Below are positions 22,279 through 36,400 of a stretch of 64,000 nucleotides of DNA, in pieces (within the stretch, counting starts at the first letter, position 1; each line of letters starts with the position of its first letter). Under the pieces are notes generated by a model. It was given only the letters and a program-made list of their open reading frames with translations. It was not told where the DNA came from and searched no databases. The stretch covers positions 67,287,292 to 67,351,291 of the forward strand of contig NC_092628.1 of assembly GCF_039555335.1 (NCBI RefSeq), written 5' to 3'. The position numbers and the translations under genes were made by a program. This DNA is from Amphiura filiformis (Eukaryota > Echinodermata > Ophiuroidea > Amphilepidida > Amphiuridae).

Positions 22279-24436
22279 CCTTTGTTAATGTATAAAGAGT
22301 GATATGATCAGCCATTGGGAAACCAATATTTTCCAACCTGTTTCTACCTGCTAATCAAGGACTTCAGTATCAGACATGGAGGAAATTTGTTGAGGTATTC
22401 AAGTCCTTGCCAACAGCATTAGGGCAACAAATGAAAATAAACAGTATGTCACATTATGTTTCAAATTATAACTACTAGCCCCAATAATCTGCATGAGTTG
22501 CACACATGAAACATTTACTTATAAATGCATTCAAAACAAAACAATTTTCTTCATGTGTGTACAGAGATGATAGCAAGTACCCATTCTCTGTTATCTTCCC
22601 CTGTGGTATATGCAGTCATATGCTATAGTCCACCATTTGTGCATTCCCCTGCCATACATGTAATACATCAAGATATATTATTGAGTATTATCGAAACAAG
22701 ACCACATAACATCGCTGTGCATTCTAAGCATGTATTGAGCTTTTAATTTGAGGACCTAGTTTCAATCCTTTTGTGGGAATTGTGGAGATGCACAAATGGT
22801 AAGATAATTCAAATGAATTGACGGCAACTTAAACATCCTGATAATCCAGAGAATGCTGGCTGCATCCAGTTTCTTGAAGACAACAAAATCAATAGATGGT
22901 ATCGCTGTCACTTCAGTTTGCGCTATCCTTGTCAAGTATTCCAAATTCTGCACCATTATAAGCATTACAAATCAAGCACCCCATGTATGCCTTGCAAATT
23001 CTGCATCCATAAAAGTACATAAACAACTTGGTGGGGTTTCTAGAATGAATTGCATGATCACGATTAGATTTCCACATACACTTCATCAATCAATGTCAAA
23101 TTTGGGAACATAAAAATAGGTAACATGTAAATCATAGTATACAAACTTGCATTATATTTATATGTACAATTTGTTGTTGATGTGAATAATTGTATGGTAA
23201 GCTTTAAATATGCAGTTACTTTTGCTTCACATTTAAGCATTTACCTTTGATTTCAGCAGACCAATTGAAATCGTAGTACATCTTGAGTTGCACACAAAGT
23301 TTTAGATGTTCTGCTTTTGGAAATTCTTTAAGAATTTTAATGCGTTGTGAATCACATGCTGCAGCAGTACATACTTGACAAGCATTTAAAACTTCACAAC
23401 CCCTGGTTGCTACATTTTTGATGAATAACCATCCTAAAAGTACGTAGGTGAATCTATGATTGGACATGTTTCACCGATAGAATTTCTGATGAGCAATTCA
23501 CCACTTTTATCAAGTTTTCAAAATCGCTTAAACATATACAATACCATACAATTGAATCACATTTAACAATTCAGTTGTTTTGTCCATTCTAAACCTCTTG
23601 AGACAAAAAGGAGTATAGCTACATTCTTTCACAATTTTATACTCATTCTACTTGGGTACATGCTATGCTCATCCCCATTTCATTAATAACAAGTCTCGCT
23701 AAATTTAATTAGGCACTTGTAACTGCATGTAAATAGTCCATATTGACTGTGATTGGAGTATGCACCTGTTAAATGCTTTTTCAGTCCCTTGTACAATGGA
23801 CTATGAGATGCAGAGCCAAGGGTAGCACACATTTCTGAAATGTCCGATCAGACTTTGTGTACTGTGATTAGATTTTTATAAGTAACAAATATCTAATGCC
23901 CTTAGATTTATATGTACACAATACACATTACAATGCTCAAAGTCCAGTGGCTGATTTGAAAAAGCACTTAACAGATGTGTGCTCCAAGCAATCAATATTA
24001 TGGCAATGTTTTCTGCTATATTGGTGCACAATAAATTCATATCCAGTATTTATATGGTATCTTGATTTTTTTGATCAGAATAGGTACAACTTTTTAAATA
24101 AGATTGATGATCAGTACCAAACAGGAAGTATTTTTGTTTATTTGCAGGTTAAATAATAGCATCTTGCAGGTGTACCTACATATAGTATATACAATACTTT
24201 CTGTGCACCGTTATAGATGAACAGAAGTGCTTCTCACACACAATATGGCAATAAATGTGTAGTGTCCCATGAAAATGCAATGCGATAGTCTTAATTAACT
24301 GACAATGTCCAACACGCTTGCTCTAATCACAACTACATAATATATTACCCATAATAAGAGTAGCGTGTACCCAAGACAGATACAGTACATTGGAAAAGTG
24401 TAAACATATCCCTTTTTTGCCATAATGGCCCAAGTA
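22279..24436. other. No gene seen; right part probably Rab40 3' untranslated region
   Basis: No recognised coding exon. Sequence immediately left of 24437 should be the 3' untranslated region of the minus-strand Rab40 gene; a minus-strand AATAAA candidate (TTTATT on plus) is near 24137. Nothing else supported. Confidence 0.4.
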
Positions 24437-27400
24437 TCATGATATGATACAACTTTTTCTAGGAGTAGATGGGGGGTCTGTAGCATTGAGTATAGTTCTT
24501 CTTTTCTTTGATCTCAAGTCCGTTGGTGGAAGCATATATCTATACATGTGATTGGCATCGGCAAATGATTTCAGTCTTGATCGCAGTGTAGGAGGCAATG
24601 GTAGTCTGTCTATTGTATATGTTGATGTACAATTTACAATTACACGGCAGCAGTAGTCTTGAAGGCTTAATACTGTAAACAAAGAACAAAACAAAATATG
24701 ATTGAAGATTAGTATTTGATAGTAAAGCTTGACACTTTTATCCGTCTGCGATACTCATAAAACTGATATCACATTATAAATTGTAAACTCAAGCTTTCAT
24801 ACATAGAAGATGTGACATACAATGTTACACGTATGTGACATTTAACGATGGCATTGGGTAGCTTGGCTTTTTTAATCAAGCTAAATGAGGTTCAAGTAAC
24901 ATTTAATATGTGTGGGGGTAATGTATGAGACAATATAGGCAGGTGCTTATCTTTTTACAAAGAGCAGCTGCAAACAAATGTCATTTCATCTATGATAATA
25001 ACCAAGAGATTTGATAGACTATATGGTACAATTCTGAAAAGTGTGATCAACGCAACATTATATGTATCACAATGAAGCTCAATAAGTCCTTGGAATCAAA
25101 ATTAGTCTAACAAATCCAGAGGTATTAATTTGTTTATGCTGCAACCGATAATAGAATATGTACCAAGTTCATCCTTTCAACTGTATTTCAAAATAAATTT
25201 TATCATCAGATAACTAATCTTCTTTAAATGTGTAACATGAAAGTAAGAATATTTGAATAACTATTGTAATTACCAACTTCCTTTCAGTAATCAACATAGC
25301 AAAAGTGTAAAGAGTCAGATAGTTTGGTTAATTACACCTGTCCAGTATAACATGATTGATATGATGTATGACTACGTGTAGTATCATAATACAAGTCAAA
25401 TACTTAAAATCTTCATTTCAAAAACAATGACACCAAAAACTTTTATTTGAGAATTTATTATTTTTATGTCATAGTGACATAATTAAAGTGCCTGTGTCAG
25501 ATTTTATGAGGAGAGTGCCCACGATAAGATTTATGCAAAGGTAGACAACAATGTGTTAACAAGTAGCTTATCAGAATATGCATTGCAAAAACCAGCAACC
25601 TTCAATCGGAGGTAGGACCGAGTGGCTAGAACATGACAATATAGGCAGATTTGTCATGTTTTTGGTATAAAATGGGTGCTCATAAGTGTGTATCAGAATA
25701 CTTTTCCACTGATTAAGTTTAAAAATAAAATAAACATATTTGATACGATTCAATGGGCTCATCTAACAAAGCAATTCAAGAAAAATAAAACTGGCTTGAT
25801 ATCTGACACAGCTTATTCTATGCCTTCATTCCGATGGATCATATTTGAAATTGGGCAGGGTGATATTGATACTTTTGTCAAATATTTTTATCTGTTGGCT
25901 AATAATTATCTTTATTTATAAATCTGTATCATATTGAAGCGTATGATCCTACCTTTATTTGTTCTCCATAACCTCTCCATTCCATTTCTTTTAAGTACTA
26001 CTCTTGATAATTCTGTCAATGATTCTGTTACATTAAAGTTGCACAATGGACTGACTTCAAAGTAAGCCATATCATTCTTGAGGGCATAGGCCTGTGCCTC
26101 CTCCTGACTCACTTGTCTCTTGTATGCCAGATGAAGACGATTACCGATGAGGATCTTGGGAACACCTGGAGCATGCTGAAATGGATAATTACATTAGAAA
26201 TGGTTAGTTGATTTTTTTTAAGGAAGCGAATGTGAGAATGGAGGATACCCATTTCATACAGTATTCATACACATAGAAACCAATTCTCCACTGTGATACA
26301 CATTACCTTAAAAGTTCACCTCGCCTGCTCACATTCTATTAAACCCATAGTTTGTAAACTTGATGTACGAAATTGTTTCAATTATGGTGTAATTTTGAAA
26401 ACATTTAAAACTGCTGGATGGGAGAGGGGCACATGCTCCCTCAGACACCCCCTGCGTGCACAAAATGGGGTAAAAATGTATCTTCCCTATATAATTCCGC
26501 TTGCGGATGATTCTGTAAATATTTAGTTGTTTGCAGTTATTTTACCTCATCAATTTCCTTAATCCACCTGTCAATTCCTTCAAAGGCCCATCTATTGGTG
26601 ATGTCATACACCAGGAGAATCCCTTGAGCACCTCTTGAGTAAGAACGTAGGATGGTACAGAACCGGCCTTGTCCTGATGTATCCCTGGATAAGAACAAAT
26701 GAAAGATATAATGGTCATCATTCACCAGAAAAAGTATATAATGAAAGTAAGATCCTTCAAATGATATACATGGGTTATGATGAAGACTCCTTGTATTTCA
26801 ACAATTAAACTCGTCTAATCTAATTTTTGTCCTCTCCCGTTATCTCAATTTTTTTTTTGTCCTCTCCTCTCCTTCCCTTTCTCTCCCCCGTCGCCTTCCT
26901 CCTTCACTTGCTCACATTGTTAACTTGATTGTTGGGAGTGGCCTTCTTTTCCTTGTTCTTTGTCTTCAAATCTGTTTCTCACTTCTCTTTCCATACAGGC
27001 CAGCATGCTTATAGGCTTTTTAGCCTGGCTTGAGCATTTTGTTTGAGCCTGGTCCCATCAGGACCCAAGCGTGTCTCCACACGGAGCGACCATTTAAACA
27101 AACAAACAAACAAACATCACATTTTCTATCTATTGTTTTACTGTCTCTCATCATTATTAAAACTGCCACAGTGCCACAAATGTCTTTTTTCCATAGTGTG
27201 TCTCAGTGTTCTCAAAGGTCATTTGTTCAATGTCTCTGTGTGACATTTTTATTAGCTATGACCCATCTTTTTGGTTTATTGTCCTTTAGTAACCCACTAT
27301 TACTAGACTAGCAGAGATCATGACTAGCTTTATGCACAGATGAGAAGCACACTACTGATGAATGTCATGATTGTTGAAGTAACTATTGGATGACTGCTTT

Positions 27401-30400
27401 CCTGGAATTACAAAAATGATAACTGATGCCACAGTATCATATCCCCGGGATCATATCTCAAACAGACTGAATGAATCTCTCTTCACAGGAAATTCTGTAC
27501 ATGAAGTGTAAAAATATAGAGCTTGCATTTAGTTAAAAATATCTAGTGAAAACACTGCCAAGTTGTGAAATATTCATCATCTAAAAATAAATGCCCTATT
27601 TTGAAAGTAAATACAAAATTCAGCCAAATTTTTCTGCATTTTCATTTCAAATATTTTATTTAATTTCTTTAAATTGGAATTTTAAGACAGATCTGAAAGG
27701 CCAAAACATTCTTTATATGAATTTGATTTTCTTTTCTTCATATTACTGTGAAAAAAGTGAAGTACAAATATGTTTCTTCTTCAGAGTAAAACATATGAAA
27801 TGGTTACAGTAAAATGGGTAATGTTTACACCCGTTTGTGCTGGAGTCTATGGTTGCTGAACAGTAGGGAAGAACATTCCTTACATGCCAACAGTTGAAAA
27901 GAACTGTGATGGAGTCCAACTGGTTAATAAATCATTTTGGAGAGTTCTTATTAGATCGACTGCTGTTCTGATTCAATATTATGTTAACTCATTTTGGTTG
28001 GAGAACTAAAATAGCATTCTGTAGTAGGGGAAATTTTGGCAAGGCATTTATTTTTGTTGGGTTCATCCAAGCTGGCACAAAATTGTTGGGTATAGGTAAA
28101 GCCATGATTTCTCTGTGTTACAAAATTTAAAATCCGTGTTACAAATTGTTTTTCCACAATAAAGCACTGAAAAGTTAAAACAAACATGTTTTAAAAGTGT
28201 ATTTTGTCTTACCTTTTATTGTAGTATGGCCAGAGTCTTGCTTCGAAGGCCTAGAATTAATGCTAGAATGCTAGATTGTTTAATGGTTGATTACTGCTAA
28301 ATGCCCGGGCTAAATGATCACTTTTCTTTGTTTTATTTTGCAAAATCAACACAAAAGGTAGACATTTTGCACAGTTTTGAGCTATTTTGTGGCGTTTTCA
28401 AATTTCCATGAGCAAATTGTGAATTGTTCCGTTTTTCCGTAAAACAGAGAAGCTTTAGGTATAGGCTTTTATTTTAGGCAAAAATAATAATTGTGAGAGT
28501 GTCAATGAACTTACCATCATAAAAACATAAAAGAGGCTTACATCCAGCATTTTGGCATTTGAAAAAACTTCCTTGGAAAGGATATATACCTCATTTACAA
28601 TAGATTTGTCATCCCACAAAACACAAATTTTACTAAAATATGTAACAAACACACACATCCCACATATACAACTCACTTGCCCCCCCCCAACACAAGTCAC
28701 TCAAAGATACTTCTGATTCAATTTAGTCGCCATAGACCATTTTTTTTTCTACTTTTTTCATGAATCATGATTTTTTTTACCTGAAGACATTTTCTTTAAA
28801 GGGGGCTGCTACATTTATGACTGTAGTGGTACCACAGGAATTCACATACAAACATACACATGCATATATACACACACACAACAAAATCACCCCTACATAC
28901 AGACAGACCAATAGACAGACAAGACACGTCCACCCCCACACACTGTCTTAGCTTTTGCACAATGTATGTATCTCATCTTAAAGACTAATTCTAATTGATA
29001 TGACATCTACAGACATCAATACACACAGAGAAAGAAACCTTATCTATGTGAGAACCAAAGATGGATTGCAAGAGTCCAATGACGTCACTGTCATCCTGTA
29101 GACTAATATTCTACAAGTAAGAACTTTTACACAGCTAAATCGTTCTTAATTTACTGTAGCTGTCTAAATTGTTTTTAATTTAGCTGAAGCATGTTGAGGA
29201 ATGTTATGTACCAAAGTAACCATGTACATGTATGTTGAAGAACACCCTGGTAACTGGTTCAAAACAACTTTGCCTTAAAACTAAAACATTTAGCGAAAAA
29301 ATGATATGTGCTCCAATTATTTTTAATAAATCAAGCTATCTTATTTTTATAAATTGCATTTTTTCCTCTTTTTTTCAGACGACTTCAAAAAAGATCCAAA
29401 TTACCCCATTGCCCACATATTCCAGTGGTAAACCTGTTTTTTTTTCTTTGGCCTCATAGAAATTTATAATTTATTATTAATGTTGTATGTAATTTCAATT
29501 TGTATGTAAATGGCACTAACTTCGATGCATTTTTATAGTGCGGACAAGCAATTTGAATTCGATTATTTTGTTTGGGAAATCTCTTACAGTTGATATTGTG
29601 TGTTTGTTTTTTCACTAATAATATTATATTTTAAATATACACATACTTTTTTATTCTTATTTGAGTCCTATACCAAGTTTACATTGTACAGAAAATGTAT
29701 CAAATAACACAATATAAAATATGACAAAATAAAATAACAGCACTACTCTGTTGCACTTACCATAATTCTAATTTAACCCGTTTTCCATCTAATAAAATTG
29801 TAGTTGTTCTGTGATCAACACCTGAAAATAAAACAGACAAAAATACTGTTAAAGAAATTCATACAACTAGATACAATTTTATGCTAAAATGAAAGCTACT
29901 ATTAAATACTAGACAACCAATATATTTTGGAATACACAAATCTGCAAAGCAAACACACAATCAAGTACAAGAAAGAAAGGGACTACACCACTATTTCCAC
30001 ACTAAATAGCAAAATGATTCCAGAAAAACATGACAGGTTAACCGATTTATTATCTGGAAAAGCAATAGACATTGAGGTAATATTTGAATGAATGCTAAAT
30101 TTGGACAAAATGTATGCCGCCACATACTCTTTGATGATTTTTGAAAACATGAACTCTTGAAGTGTTAATGATGGCATTTGTTGTCAAGCTGCTAATGGTT
30201 TGGATGTCGAAAGTGATTATCAAATTGATCTTGCTTCTACACAGAAAAGCACTTAGCCAGCACTGATGATGCCTGTTAATTTGTCAAATGCGCAGTCAAT
30301 TATTGATCATACTGATCATGAATATGGTCAAATTTAGTTCAATGCTAAAAGCCTTCCTTCAATCTGTTCTTTGGCTTTGCTGCTAAAGCAAATGTGTAAG

Positions 30401-33400
30401 GTTTTGTTTTCTGGTGACATTCGGCCCTGATTTGGTAAAATGATCTAACTTGAAATTAAAATCGCTGTTTCGAGAAAAAGAGCTTTAAAGTTTGAACACT
30501 TGACATTTTTCTTTTTGAATAAAATAAATTATTAAACAGATCTAATGTCTTAGAAAACATAAAAATCTCATTATTTGGTGGCATGGTGGTGATTTTAGGA
30601 TGTCACCAATGAAAAGAGCGCCTCACATTACCCATGATATGGATTTATCTCAAAATGTCCAAATTTCAAGTTCGATCATTTTACCAAATCAGGGTCAAGA
30701 TTGTCCTGTTCAGTTTACACTGAAATAAAACTGAAACAAATCTAATCCAAATTAAAATTTAATCCAAATTAAAATCTAGCAAAGCAAACCATGATAAAAA
30801 CAATATATCACTTAGGGGCTGTGCAATAATTATGAGCCCTGGGGGGAGGGTAAAATTGGGGGGAAGAAATTTTTACGAGCCAAAAGGGGGGAAGCAATTT
30901 TGGCAAGTCGAGAGGTGGGGGCAAGTAATTTTGGCACACATACTTGGGGCGCCTTTTAAATAAAACGCTCTAAAAAGGCTTAGGAAAACCGTACGGAAAC
31001 GCTTAATATGCAAATTTTCCTGCTCGCTGCAGTACACGTACATATATAGATCATTTAAGGTTTGCAAATTGGGATCCCAAAAATTTGGCATGTGCGGGGG
31101 AAGATTTCCTGGCAGGCCGAGAGGGGGTGGCAAGCAATTTTTGGCGGGCTGAGAAGGGGGGAAAGTAATTTTTGGTGAGCCGTTTGGAAATTTTACCCCG
31201 GGGCTCATAATTATTGCACTGCCCCTTAGGGAACAAAAAAACCAACACCTCGTTCTAGGAGCTGGTTGGTTGATCTGGTGTGTTTAATCACCAAAATCTA
31301 TAAATAAATAGCAATGTTTTTTCCAGTCAAAATAAATCTCTGTTTTGCCCAAAACAGCTAATTTTACACAGCATTTTCCTTCAAACTCAATCCACTCAAA
31401 ACTGAACATCTGGGTCTGTTGCACCCATAGAACAGGTTTTTTTTGGTTGCCTTATTGTTCATTAGCAATTAATAGGAAATTTTTCACAAATCTTTAAAAC
31501 CAGAATACAATGTCACATTCTTAATCTAAGTCTATGGCATAATTCTAGTTTGCATATATATATCCTGTCTATGTATTGTGGTTACCCAACTATTTAAAAA
31601 TTTCTCCCCAAAACAATTAGTACATGACCATTCATTTATGTCTTCAAAACAATGCTTTGCAGGTTTGAGTGATGAAAATACACTGACCAACAAATTGTCT
31701 GTTTAGTCTAGAGCAGGTCTATGGTTTGACATAACCATTCGAACTTTTAGAACTTCGCATCACCTTAAAGGATACACATGACATTGAGCTGATTTTTTCT
31801 CCTTAAAAACCACCAATATTTTATTTTGAGAGCATTTTTGAGGGAAAAATTGTATTTTTAATGGAATTTTTATATCAACAACAGAGGAACCACTATCAAA
31901 TATATGCAGCCTTATTAGGCTGTTTGCAGTCAATTGCGCTGAACGGGGAGGGTCCCTGGTTGCAGCAAGAGAGTTAAATTTCCCCCTAACTTGGCAGGAT
32001 TTCCCACCATTTCTTAGTATTTCTTTATCCAGAAAAGCAAAATTTCCCTCCAAATGACCAAATTTCACAAAAACATCCACATTTGACAGCAAACAAATAC
32101 GCCCATGAGCACGAACAACCATACAAACACATAATTTTGTTCATCTTCCTTGATCACTCAACAAAGTAATTCAATTAATGCAATAGGGAGATGGAATACA
32201 TCATATTACTATCATTCCATTGAATCCATTCTGTCATATGACTCACTCCTGATTTCACTCAACATGAAAACCACAAATCATAGGAAATGATGACATTAAA
32301 CCACATATAATGTTATTTTCATCAGTCTCATGATTTGTAAGCCAATTATTCTGATTACGGCACAAATATAGGCCTACTAAAAATGTATAAACTTAGAATC
32401 TGTTTTCAATATTTCCCCCTATCTAGCCTTCTACATGTATGCAAATTCACAGATGACACAGATTAGAACAAAAATCAAAATAATGACACTTGACCTATCC
32501 AGTACAAGTAAAAGTCCACCCATATTTTTAAATGATGGTAGGTATATTTTAAGTTTACTGCAGCATAGTAAATTTTCTTTTACTATTATAGGCCCAATAC
32601 ATTCTCCTTTGGAGCTGACTTATAATAGATAGCAAAACATAAACAATCTCCAATATTTGATGTCGTCACTGACTCCTAGAATTAGCCATCAAATTATCCC
32701 TACAGGAAGCACAAGCCAATGGAATGGTTTATCTGTGAGACCCATAAGCCACTCTTCCTTCACTAGCTGTGTACTCTCAATACAGCTCACCCAAATTAGA
32801 TCAAGATATCTATATATTGCCACATCCTTGAGGTAGGCTCTCAAAATAACCCATCTCAATTTTGTAGCTTTTTTCACTATATATTCTAATGGCATGGTAC
32901 AATGTAACTAAGTTCACATTATCCTACTCGTAATTATTGAGGGTTATATGGTAAATCACAAGATCATACTGGATAGAAGAAAAACTGCAACACAACATTT
33001 GACACTAAATTTGTGAAAATTTCTAACATTTGTTCTGAGTACAGCAAAGCTTGATGGAATTTATGTTACAGAATAAAGCATATTAAGTATTTGATTTACA
33101 GCAGTCATTGATGTCTAGGTGAATAAATTGGGTCTTTACCTTTCAAGATCTTAAATTTCACCAATATTTATTGTTGAGAACTTAATCAAAATATTTAATA
33201 AGCTACATTTCCACTTTTAAAAAAAAGCGATTGATTTTTTCATTTTTCGGGCCTGAAAGGGCAGTCAAACCTTTTTCTTAGGCCTTATCACAGATTTCAT
33301 ATTCGCAAACACACCAATTGAACAACAAAGGCACAAAGTATCAATCAAAGTTAGCCAATTACAAACATCAGGGCCTAAAGAGGTTGATTGCATTTCAAGA

Positions 33401-36400
33401 CAAAATTTCTCTGGAACAGAAAAACAAACAAGTCAAGAAGTCATAATTACATTGGTCTGTCTGCCACAGGCAAAAGCTCAAACCGATTTGATGAATTGGT
33501 GTTATATGAAATCTTAGCTGATGAGTTGAGTAGTTGGTTTGGCAGGTTTGATTCATGGGAGGTTCTTGTCGGTCTCTTGGAAGTAAATTTACTTCAGCCA
33601 TAGACCCTGGAAAGAAGCACTTCTTTCCAGGGTCTTTGCTTCAACTGAGTGAAAAGTTCTTTGTACTCCCATTTATTGCAAGTCACTACAGTTTACTTTT
33701 GGGCAGGGTTATGTGCACAGTTCCAATATTGGTGGACAGTGCAACACTTACAAATCAACATCTAGTTTAAAACAGCTCTGCCAAATATTTAGGTAAAGTT
33801 TGTTTGTTTCTTTACTTATTTATTTATTGATTCATTGATTGATTGACTGTTTTATTGGACTAATGATCAGGTGAGAGCCGATCAATGTGGAAAGTTGTGG
33901 GTTTCTCTAATGCACAATGACAAGCATATCTCTTAGTATCACTAATTACTATCATTTCCCATACAGATGCTGTGGGTATTTAAATTATAATCTTTCCAAT
34001 TTATAACTCATAATATATCGTCGGGTTCATCACATTGGGACGTATCGTGATTTTTGGTCGGTTTTGCAATTTTTGTTATATAGGTTTTGAATATTGTTCT
34101 CTTCAATTACGCTAAGTAATTAAATTGGCATATTGTAAGATAATGGTACATTACTACATTGTACAATTATTTATTACATTGCAGGGTTAGCATGGTTAGT
34201 TTAGGTTCAAATTTCATGAGAAAATAACAGAGAGATTGTGATTCTGACTACATGTAGATGCATGGGGTATCCATTCATGTAAGCAAAAACCTTAACCTTC
34301 ACACATGTGCTATTAAACGGCGTGTTTATACAGAGCGTACGGCTTTTTGACCCGCTATTTTCCGGGCACAAAATACCGATCATAATCCGGCCCCCGTTAC
34401 CCAGCTTGTTTCTACTGAGACCAGAAAGCCGTGTCTCGCACGATGCACAGCATTTTTTTTCTTTCTGTAAACGGAAAACAGATTTGACGGTTGTATCCTA
34501 AATTTAAATGTCTACGCATGGCAGCTCATGGCATATCGACCTACAATCACAATTTAGTGTTTTCGTAAAATACAAATTGCATTAATTTACCAGTGGATCT
34601 AGTAATTGGCTATCATGATAATTAATTTACAGCCAAAATATAACCAACTCATTAACTATAAAGAAGTAGGCCTAGACTAAGTAAAGTCATATCCATTTTA
34701 CTTCATCAAGTTCATGCGAGTCACACATCATGCCCGTGTATATAATATCAGAAAGAAGGAACCTACTACATTATAGGCCTAGGCAAGTAGAATATACTAG
34801 TAAATCGCTTAATTTTTGCAAAACACATGACCTAGACCCGGCAACCGATCACACGGCTCGTTTCTACTGCGCGGATTACACACATTCAGCGTGTTTATAC
34901 TGAGCGTACGGCTTTTTGACCCGCTATTTTCCGGGCACAAAATACCGATCATAATCCGCCACCGTTACCCGCTTGTTTCTACTGAGACCAGAAAGCCGTG
35001 TCTCGCACGATGCACGGCATTTTTTTCCTGTAAACCGGAAGTACGTACGGAAAACAGATTTCAGCGAGCGCAATGACGGTTGTATCCTAAATTTAAATGT
35101 CTACGCATGGCAGCTCATGGCATAGGACCTACAATCACAATTTAGTGTTTTCAATAATCCAAATTGCATTAATTTACCAGTGGATCTAGTAATTGGTTAT
35201 TATGATAATTAATTTACAGCCAAAATATAGGCCTATTACTAACTCATAAAGAAGTAGGCCTAGACTAAGTAAAGTCATATCCATTTTACTTCATTAAGTT
35301 CATGCGAGTCACACATGTGGCCAGTGTATATAATATCAGTAAGAAGGAACCTACTACACATTATAGGCCTAGGCCCATACTATATAAAGAAGTAGAATAT
35401 AAATCGCGTTATTTTTGCAACTGGCATGACCTCGACCCGGCAACCGATCACACGGCTCGTTTCTACTGCGCAGATGACACGCTTTGACCCGGCATGATCC
35501 ACCTCAAGAGGTGGATCACGCGAAAAAGCGAGCACATGACCCGCATGACACGGCAACCGATTACCCAGATCGTTTCTACTGGGCTTGTTACCCGCCATGA
35601 CCCGGCACGGCACGGCATGGCACGGAATTGGGCCCTCAGTAGAAACACGCAGATGCCGGGTCAGGGCATGATCCACCTCAAGAGGTGGATCACGAAAGGC
35701 GAGCACATGACCCGGCATGACACGGCAACCGATTACCCAGATCGTTTCTACTGGGCTTGTTACCCGGTATGACCCGGCACGGCACGGCATGGCACGGAAT
35801 TTGGCCCTCAGTAGAAACACGCAGAAAGTCAGTGATGAGGCTGTTTACTGAACATCAAGTACATGTAGATACCCTCTTTAATTGACCCTGTTGACCTCTT
35901 TAAATCCTGTATGACAAAAAAGTGCAGTTTGCAGATGACATCCAATTCATGCCTTCGGCAATGCACCAGTATTGCAGGTCATCGCTATGTATTACCTGCC
36001 TGCATACATCATGCAAATTGACTAGCACAATCATAATATGCCAGTTTCAAGCTCTACCAAAGGGAATAATAACATAGAGGGCTGTGCAATAATTATCTGC
36101 CCCCTCCCCTGTGGGCAAAAAGAGGACAAGAGATTTTTGGCAAGTCAAAAGAGAAGGGGATCACAAAAGATATTGGCACACATTCATGGGGTATCTTTTA
36201 AATAAAACTCTAAAAAGGCTTTAGAAAACAGTACAGAAAATTAAGCCCTAATCCGGGGCCCTAATAAAGTAACATATATTTCCTCCTCACTACACTCACA
36301 TAAGTATTCTTATTCTAGACATTGGTTTGCAAATTAGGTTCCAAAACTTTGTCATAGGTGCAAAGGGGGAACAAATATCTTTTGGCAGTCAGAGAAAGAG

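Noticed and set aside
25600..25650. A-box-like word (GGACCGAGTGGCTAGAAC) suggesting a tRNA or SINE
   Set aside because: No B box follows at usable distance and no cloverleaf could be drawn.
30873..31208. 111-codon minus frame rich in Pro
   Set aside because: Lies within the Harbinger-like MITE copy A; similar words appear in copies B and C only because the DNA repeats.
35380..35820. 146-codon minus-strand open frame
   Set aside because: It lies entirely in the tandemly duplicated units of the element at 34320-35822 and its protein repeats with the DNA.
34320..35822. Possible CRISPR-like or regularly spaced repeat array
   Set aside because: Repeats are long tandem units of two sizes without unique spacers, in an intron-rich animal genome.
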